Shown: positions 56,620 through 64,000 of the stretch, in pieces
Layout of the letters: each line of letters starts with the position of its first letter
Position numbering within the stretch: position 1 is the stretch's first letter
DNA from: Paraspadella gotoi
Lineage: Eukaryota > Chaetognatha
NCBI GenBank assembly: GCA_051294375.1
Contig: CM119270.1
Span: 1,328,484-1,392,483 of the forward strand
Direction: 5' to 3'
DNA: 64,000 nucleotides
The notes under the pieces: model-generated
What the model saw: the letters and a program-made list of their open reading frames with translations, nothing else
Database searches by the model: none
What the model was told of the DNA's origin: nothing
Made by a program: the position numbers and the translations under genes

Positions 56620-58100
56620 CTCGATCCCTATTGCTTTTAGCATTTTATTGAAAGGTTTTTTCACTATCACATAACAATAATTATGTCTCTTCAAGAGATA
56701 AGATAGAGAACTAACAATGGGACCAAAACGACCGCCTAGGAACGCCAATATCTAACAGGCTGTGAAATTCAAAAACATTTGCATACAGAGCACTAGTCGT
56801 TCTAAACCGTAAAGAAATACGGTAAGCACATGTTGAAGAGTATGGGGTATTTATCTGGCCCGCATCGCGCATAGATCAATGCTTATTTTTAATTGATGTC
56901 CTCATTGGATAACCTAACGTCAACACAGTTTCCAATAAGCAGACCGGGACGCGCTTAAAAAAGCTTATTAGCGTAAGCAAAAAATCTGTGATATCCTTTT
57001 CTAATTTCTAAATTAAGTAATAACATCGTCTGTAAATTTTACCTTCTGATCTTTGCGCTCTACTGAAGACAGATGTAAAAACAATATAGTTCTTCGATGG
57101 TCTTAGAAGCAAAAAAAAAAATTGAAGGCTTGACTATGCATTTTCACCAAAAAAACCAGTTCATGATTGCTTTAAAAAATCAAGCATTCAAGATGCAAGA
57201 ATTTAAAACTTTCCTTCTTTTTTTTATCTAGTAAGAGAAGACAATAAGCTAATCCGAAACGCATACTGAAATGTTATTTGTTCTATTTTATCAAAAGAGA
57301 TCCAGCAGGTTTTTTTTGGTGAAAAGGGAAAACGTGCAGGCCAGTTCATTAAATACCATTTTTAGGCATGATAAAAATGGGAATTTCGAATCGCGCTCGA
57401 CCTCCGTTGGCTTTCCAAGACGCCATAAACTTTCGAAATCTAACGCCATAGTGGATTAATTATATGGTGCCTTACTCATGCAGTTTTGAAATAGAAGTAA
57501 AAATATATCAAGGAACTTGATCAGAACTTATTCGACGGATGCGCGAATGTACCCTATTATACTTAAATTCTCTTTAGAATTTTAACGCGTTATCCCTCGT
57601 CAATTCCAATGTTTGTCTTGGCCACACGTTTGTTCCTTATGTTTTCTATATAACGTTTAAAATATGTCAAATTGGATCGCGGTAGCTTTATTACTAAATG
57701 GAATTATAATTGAGACTGCTTAAACCCTGGTATATGCAGGTTTGTTTTATGAAGAGAAAAAGCCCGCAACATTCTAAAATCTCCTGTTGAATGACAGAAA
57801 TATATTGCCCTTGGACTTTGCCACATTGAAGCGTATCTGCACATCCAAATGAACAACCTACGAAACCAGTTACAGTACGCCTTGGTGTGGAATTTTCGAT
57901 CACGGAAGCAGCTCATCCACCAAAGACGGATTACGTCTCCTCTGTCGTATCCAGGTTATTCCATCCTCCCTTTTCCGAACCTTTATCTAGAATTTGTTAT
58001 TGACTTTCAAAAAATGCGATAAGCCGCCAGAGAGATATACGAAAATGCCAAAATGTAGTTCTCGCCGAAATAAGAGAAATGTATCTCAAATTAAAGACAA
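56620..58100. other. AT-rich unique DNA, no gene recognised
   Basis: Several frames of 60-70 codons, including two overlapping minus-strand frames at 57694-57916 with balanced composition, but no recognisable domain and no convincing splice structure. Confidence 0.4.
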
Positions 58101-58137
58101 TNNNNNNNNNNNNNNNNNNNNNNNNNACCAAGAGAGA

Positions 58138-58590
58138 GATATCGTCGTCGTACGTCGTCGTTGTCGTCGTCGTCGTCGTTCGTCGTCCTCGTCGTTGTTA
58201 TCGTCTTCTTTCTGTGCGTCGTTGTCGTCGTCATAGTGCTCATCGTTAATCGATCGTCATCGTCATGTTAGATCGTCATCGTCATCTTCGAGTACATGCG
58301 TCGTCTTTGTCTGTGCGTCAGTCATCAATCTTCTCATCGTCGTCATCATCGTTGGTCGTCATCACATCTGTTCGTCGTCGCTTCGTTGTTCCGTCACGTC
58401 GTCTCATCGTAACTCTCATCATCTTCGTATATCTCGATTACGGTCGTCTTGTTGTGTCCGTAGGACAGTCGAATTATTCGTCGTTATCGTCATCTTCGTC
58501 ATCGTGATTGTGTCGTCGTTGATCGTCGTCATTATTCGATCGTCGTTATCGTTCCGTCGTTGTGGTCGTCGTTGTCGTCCGTCATCCCAG
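58138..58590. repeat. CGT/CAT-rich block, copy 2
   Basis: Related to 48180-48440 and starts 12 bases after a 25 N gap (58102-58126). Long Arg/Ser/Val frames across it are low complexity. Confidence 0.7.
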
Positions 58591-58599
58591 TGCGCTTAT

Positions 58600-58967
58600 C
58601 ACCGGAAATCGTGATTCATTTGTGCAAACAAGAAAATCTGAGCGAAAATAGGATAACCGAAGTCAAAGCGGGCGACGACTTCAGGTAAGAAGTGAGGGTA
58701 GATGTGATTGGTTTGATTGAATTGATTAGCTGGTTGGATTGGTTGGCTGGTTCCTTTGTCGATTGCCTGGCTTTATTCGTTCGTTTTTAATTCCTAAATA
58801 TATTTCATTTACATTTTTCGAATTTGTTAATTTTATTGAATAGTTTATTCATTTCGCTCGTTAGCTTCGTTCATTGACTCGCTATTTCATTCACTGCGTA
58901 ATTCATTTACTCGCATTCCTCTTCCATCCTTCAATCCCTTTTCTTCGTATTTTTTCCTGAACAGACG

Positions 58968-59023
<56 letters not shown>

Positions 59024-59311
59024 AAAAGTAATATAAAAAAGAAAAGACAAAAAATCGCGGCAATAAGTCGACGATCTTTTCATCTTTTTTTAACATGGAG
59101 GTAAGAGAGATGGAGAGAGAGACGCGCGAAGAGAAGAGAGAGAAGAGAGTGAGTAGATGAGATAGTGAGACGGCAAAGGAATATGAGAAGGAGCGTCTAT
59201 AAGAAAAGGCAACAAATTGTGCGAAGTATTCTTGCTACTTTTTTTTTCTAAAATATAAAAATTATTTATTGCCTTTTTTCTTAAGCTTCAAGAGATAGTT
59301 AGATTTTCTCT

Positions 59312-59358
<47 letters not shown>

Positions 59359-59446
59359 CCTCTATTTTCACTTCTATTTTTCGTCCATGTCTCCGATAAA
59401 CTCATTTTACATTTGGAGAGAGAGAGAGAGTGAGAGAGAGAGAAAA

Positions 59447-59490
<44 letters not shown>
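58600..59490. other. Mixed stretch with GA and CT arrays
   Basis: GA arrays at 58972-59022, 59101-59160 and 59418-59490; CT array at 59308-59356. The rest is AT-rich unique sequence without a recognised gene. Confidence 0.5.
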
Positions 59491-59494
<4 letters not shown>

Positions 59495-59744
59495 TCATTC
59501 CTTGGTTTTTCCATTTTTTTCCTCTTCTCATTGCTAATCCTTTCTCTTTAAGTCATAATCCATCCAATCATATTGTGGTTCGATCCTACGAATTATGTGA
59601 GGCTCTGCCCGCTGGCTGCTGTCGGTTTGAGGGGTTCGCGGCTGCTGTTCGACTGCCTCCAGCTGCTGAGGGGTCGGATATTTCCATGCTGAGGCCGCGG
59701 GAATTGTAAAACGACGTTTGTTTTCTGAATTTATTCATTCATTT

Positions 59745-59812
59745 TTTATTTAATTAATTAATTAATTAATTAAATAATTTATTTATTTTTTAATTAATTA
59801 ATTAATTATACA
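59745..59812. repeat. Self-complementary (TTAA) array
   Basis: Two runs of TTAATTAATTAA separated by ATAATTTATTTATTT. The runs are self-complementary. Confidence 0.85.
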
Positions 59813-60058
59813 AATTTTCCTTCTTACCCACGTCTAAATAGTATAACATTTGATGTTGAATTGTATAATACACACTACGTATAAGCGTTTCTCAAATTTT
59901 ACAATTCAAGTTATTTTTTTAATTTTGTGAGAAAATGATTTACACAACCGAAGCTCAGCGCCTCCAATGCTGAGAAAAGGTAAGGCGACCTTAAAAACTT
60001 ACCTCTCTTTCTATTTGATCATCTCTTTGACCTTTTTTTTACCCCCAGAGCTTCAAGA

Positions 60059-60085
60059 GGGGGGGGCAGGGGGGAAGGGAAAGGG
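60059..60085 (+). other. G-quadruplex motif
   Basis: Runs of 8, 6, 3 and 3 G separated by loops of 2-3 bases (GGGGGGCA..AAGGGAAAGGG). Confidence 0.7.
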
Positions 60086-60470
60086 CGGTACAGATAAAGG
60101 GGCGGTGAGATAAAGGGTCCGTAAATCTTGGGAAAAAACATATCTTTGTGTTTTTTTAAAATAATCTTTAAAATTAAATCGATAATTTCAATATTTATTT
60201 TTCATTGTTGTAGAAAGAGTTTATAAAAAAGATTATAGAAGTATTACGGTTGGTGAGAAAGAGAAAAAATAATAATTGTGGTGATAAAAAGATAAATTTT
60301 CCGTTTTTGTTTTAAAGATTAAACCGTTTGGCTCCAAAAATTCGGCCTTGTTTTGTAATTAATTTTTAGTCTTCGAAAAATAACGAAGAAATTTACTTTT
60401 ACTATTTTTCCTTTAAGTTTTGTCTCCAAAATGAAAGTTGATTGAGCTAAAACTTCGAGAAACCAGTTTT
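60086..60470. other. AT-rich stretch, no gene recognised
   Basis: Unique AT-rich DNA between a G-rich patch and the start of the 60.5 kb repeat. Confidence 0.5.
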
Positions 60471-60473
60471 CCG

Positions 60474-60776
60474 ACCTTAATATTATTACAATATGATAAC
60501 CTCTACGTATTAAATTTAAACTATTTAAAAATACAACAACACTTTAGAAGAAAAGAAACAAAAAAGCAAATATAAAAGAAAGTAGCGTATCTAAGAAAGA
60601 AAAAAAGAAGAAATGAGGAAAAAGAAAGAAAAGAAAAAAAAAGAAAAGGAAAATTCTTGAAATTAATTTCTTCCTGAAAAAATTTCAAATTTCTTCCTCT
60701 TCTAACGAAATTTATAATTGCGAAGGAAAAAAAGAGCCATGGGTCTAATCAGCTTCTCTCTCTCACTAGAGGTAGC

Positions 60777-60814
<38 letters not shown>

Positions 60815-61269
60815 GAGAGAGAGAAGAGAGAGTGAGAGAGAGTGAGAGAGGAGGAGAAGAGAGACAAGAAAGGGAGATTTTTTCAATTTTTCGGCTTTTT
60901 TATCGAAAACAAAGCGAGAGAGAGAGAGAGCAGAGAGAGAGAACAGAAGAGCAGAGAGAGATGAGAGAGACATGAGAGAGAGGAGTGCAGAGTATCGAAC
61001 GAGAAGAGATGTGATGAGAGAGTAGAGAGAAGAGAGAGAGAGAGAGAGGAGAAATAAGCTAATTATTGTGCGGACGACGTCTGAAGTGAAAATAACCTCG
61101 GCCATGAGGCGAAGACGACACGACGACGACAGATCGACGACGACGACGAAAAAGAGGAAAGCGGAGCACTTCAAATGTGATGGCGAAGAATAAAAAAAGA
61201 GGAAAAGCGCAGCGAGGGAAACCAATTACGTTATTATGACAGATAGAGTGTTTTTCATCGCTCTCTCTC

Positions 61270-61303
<34 letters not shown>

Positions 61304-62640
61304 TCTGCTCTCTTTCTTTCCTCCCTTTCGCCTGTTTCTACTCAACCGAGATGAGAGACATACGATGAGAGGGAGAGATAAAAAGGGTATCATGAAAATT
61401 TGAGAGTAGAGAGAGGGAGAGNNNNNNNNNNNNNNNNNNNNNNNNNGAGAAGGAGAGAGAGAGAGAGAGAGGAGAGAGGGAGAGAGAGAGAAGGAAGAGA
61501 CAAGAAGGGAGATTTTCAAATTTCGGCATTTTTTAATTGAAAACAGAAAACGAAGAGGAGAAGAGAGAGCAGGGAGAGAGAGAGAGACATGGAGAGAGAG
61601 GGAGATGAAGAGAGAGAGAGAGAGAGTAGAGAGAGAGAGAGAGAGAGTAGGAGAATATAATATTGTTGCGGACAGACGGTCTAGAAGTGAAAATAACCTC
61701 TGGGGCCATGCGGCGAAGATCGATACTGATGACGACAGATCGACAGACGGACGACGAGAAAAGAGGAAAGCGAGCGACGTTCAACGAAATGATGCGAAGA
61801 ATAAAAAAAGAGGGAAAGCGCAGTCGAGGAAGGACCAATTGGTTATTGATGGACAGATGAGAGTGTTTCTTTCTCCTCTTCTCTCTGCTCTCTCATCTCT
61901 TTCTCTCTCTCTCATCTTCTCTCTCTGCTCTCTTTTCCTTTCTCTCTTCCGTTTCTCTAACGGAGATGGAGACACGACGAAGAGGATAAAGGGATCATGA
62001 ATTAGAGAGGAGAGGGAGGAGGGAAGAGAGGGAGAAGAGAGTTATGGAGAGAGGAAAAGCAGAGAGGGAGAGCAGGGAGAGGAGAAAGTGAAATTTGGGG
62101 GGAGCAGGAGAGACAGAGACGAGAGAGAGATGAGAAGAAGAGAGAGAGAGAGAGAGAACATGAGAGAGAGAATGTGTAGAGGAGATAGAGAGAGAGGAGA
62201 GAAATCTAATTATGTGTGCGGACGACGTCCTGGAAGTTGAAAAATAAAACCCTCGGCCATTGAGCGAGAAGACCTACGACGACGACGACGTACAGACGAC
62301 GACGCTACGAAAGAGGTAAAGGGGACACATTAAACGATGATGGCGAAGGATAGAAAAAAGAGGAAAAGGCAGCGAGGGAAACCAATTTCGGAAATTATAT
62401 GACAGATAATTCTGTTGTTGCTCGATCTCTCCTACTCTCTCTTCTCTTCATTCTCTCTTCTCTTCTCTCTTCTCTGCTCTCGTGCTTATTTCTCCGTCTT
62501 CTTTCGCCGTTCTCTACAACGAGGATGGAGGACAGAGATCAGAGAGTGAGAGATAAAAAGGGATCATGAAAATTAAGGAGGAGAGGGAGAGAGAGGGAGA
62601 GAGAGTTTTATGGAGAGCGGAATGAGGAAGAGAGGAGAAC
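60474..62640 (+). repeat. Tandem repeat of about 540-610 bp, three copies
   Basis: Core segments start near 61045, 61653 and 62195. Each has TAATTATTGTGCGGACGACGT-like sequence, GAAGTGAAAATAACCTC, GGCCAT, a GACGAC array, GCGAAGAATAAAAAAAGAGG and GCGAGGGAAACCAATT, then a CT array, a GGGATCATGAA block and GA arrays; the AAGGGAGATTTTTTCAATTT block precedes the first two cores (60870, 61508). The copies differ by many indels. A 25 N gap lies at 61422-61446. A fourth, distant relative is at 53050-53690. Confidence 0.8.
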
Positions 62641-63145
62641 GTAGGAGAGGGAGAAAGTGCAATGTTGGGTGGATGAGAGATGGTGGAGATGTGGAGGGGA
62701 GGAGCGTAGAGAGGGAGAGAGGGAGAGAGAGCGGATGGAGATTGGGGTAGAAGGGAGGAGCAAGGAGGAGAGGAGCAGAGGGAGGGGGAGAGGGAGAGAA
62801 AAAGGGTCTTAATTTAACTGCGATGCTTGTTCCTCTATCAAACTTTATGAGTATCTAAAAGCGGGAACCAGCATAAATAGAAATATAACAAAATAGAGAA
62901 ATAAATTAGCTAAAATGAGGGCAATAAATAGATAAGAAAATCACAAAATTGATAAAAAAATTAAGAAAAAAGGTTGGCGCGCAGCTTGCTCAAATACAGA
63001 ACAAAATTATTTTAAATATTGTTTAAAAATATAGAAATAATTATAAAACTGTTCGTGTCGATTGATAAATTTTTCCTCATTTTTTGTTCACCAAAGACTC
63101 ACTCTGTCCCACCCGCGGTCCTCTCCCTCTCTCTCTTTCTTTACA
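62640..63145. other. Purine-rich then AT-rich stretch
   Basis: GGAGAGGGAGAG-type purine sequence to about 62800, then AT-rich unique DNA. No gene seen. Confidence 0.5.
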
Positions 63146-63146
63146 A

Positions 63147-63148
<2 letters not shown>

Positions 63149-63199
<51 letters not shown>
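63149..63199. repeat. (CT)n array
   Basis: About 50 bases of pure CT. Confidence 0.95.
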
Positions 63200-63201
<2 letters not shown>

Positions 63202-63780
63202 TTTTTTCTCTTTGATTTGGTTTCACCACCTGAGTACACTTTTACACTCACCTAAAAAAGAGAGAGAGAAAAAAAAGATAAAACAGAAAAAAAAGAAAGA
63301 AAAAATTCCCAGACTTAAAAATGGAGACTCGAAGGAGTGGAACCTTTTTTGAAAAAAAATTCTTTGGCCTTTTTTCTTAGTTATTGATTAAATATATATT
63401 TAAAGTACTGTCAAAATTCGAGCTTAAAATGTATGGATATGTTGTAAGTAAAAGTATTTTTTATGAGATCGAACGTGGTCTTAAGTCGGAAAGAAAGTTT
63501 ACAAAATTTGAAAATGAAAAAAAAGTAAGTTTGTATGTGAAATGAGAGTATGAAAAATGTCAACTGCAATTAAAGTACAAATCGCTCACTTCTTTATTCA
63601 CGAAAATGGAAAAAAAAAGAATTAAGGAGAAATAAGGAGAATTAAGGAGAACTAAGGAAAAAAAACGAAAAAAGAAATAAGAAGAAGAAGGAAAAATGAG
63701 GCAGATCCCAAATTCTTAGTTTTAGTCACCCAAAAAAAAAAGGACCCGTCCCCTCAATCCATCAAAGCTTCCATTTCCTT
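63200..63780. other. A-rich stretch, no gene recognised
   Basis: A-rich DNA with a short AATTAAGGAG repeat at 63620-63660. Confidence 0.5.
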
Positions 63781-63787
63781 TGTCTCG

Positions 63788-63916
<129 letters not shown>

Positions 63917-63976
63917 CTATCCCAAAAGTGCGGCGCAAGAAATCAATAGAAAGTCGCTTGAAATGAAATGGAACCC

Positions 63977-64000
63977 GTCGTCGTCGTCGTCGTCGTCGTC
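63977..64000. repeat. (CGT)n array cut by the window end
   Basis: At least eight CGT triplets running off the right edge. Confidence 0.9.

Noticed and set aside
57694-57916. Transposase-like remnant on the minus strand
   Set aside because: Balanced composition, but no catalytic or DNA-binding motif could be identified.

Overview
The window looks like nuclear DNA of an invertebrate animal. It is AT-rich and eukaryotic. The one gene I can identify has spliced exons (a 56 bp intron with GT..AG ends and phase-compatible junctions), and there are tRNA-derived SINE copies, a hammerhead-ribozyme fold and a MITE-like element. Very long (CT)n/(GA)n and (CGT)n/(GAC)n arrays are everywhere. I cannot name the species; an arthropod or another invertebrate rich in fibrinogen-related lectins would fit. 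There are no bacterial operons, and I found no tRNA or rRNA genes and no CRISPR array. Most long open frames are readings of GA/CT or CGT arrays, or run through N gaps.

Layout. 1-7437 and 10612-18015 are two copies of the same segment (spacing 10,612 over the best part), with gaps, fold-back pieces and unique AT-rich DNA between them. Each copy carries a hammerhead-type motif followed directly by a tRNA-like SINE. 18-25 kb is unique sequence mixed with purine/pyrimidine arrays and small minisatellites. 25.2-28.5 kb is a second direct duplication around an ATATCAT-type array. 28.5-33.5 kb holds triplet arrays, a GC-rich block and a perfect 29 bp inverted repeat (MITE-like). 33.5-36.1 kb and 36.6-38.5 kb are two large inverted repeats. 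The second contains the last exon of a fibrinogen-domain gene (minus strand, exons 38847-38731, 38674-38505 and 37409-37080) and a frame-broken mirror copy of it. 39-48 kb is microsatellites, a dispersed repeat family containing a clean 58-codon frame, and a duplication flanking a gap. 48.5-55.2 kb is mostly unique AT-rich DNA with no recognisable gene. 55.2-56.4 kb is a satellite with a palindromic ATGCAT core. 58-64 kb is CGT blocks, a tandem repeat of about 540-610 bp, and long CT arrays.

A main message is about the assembly. Nine gaps are exactly 25 N. Several large inverted or direct repeats sit on those gaps. Duplicated segments alternate between apparently exact blocks and indel-rich blocks. 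That is what hybrid short-read contigs joined by raw long reads would give, so the large duplications and palindromes should be treated as suspect until checked. The biologically most interesting items are the hammerhead-plus-SINE unit, the ATGCAT satellite, the fibrinogen-related gene, and the repeat family with an exon-like frame.
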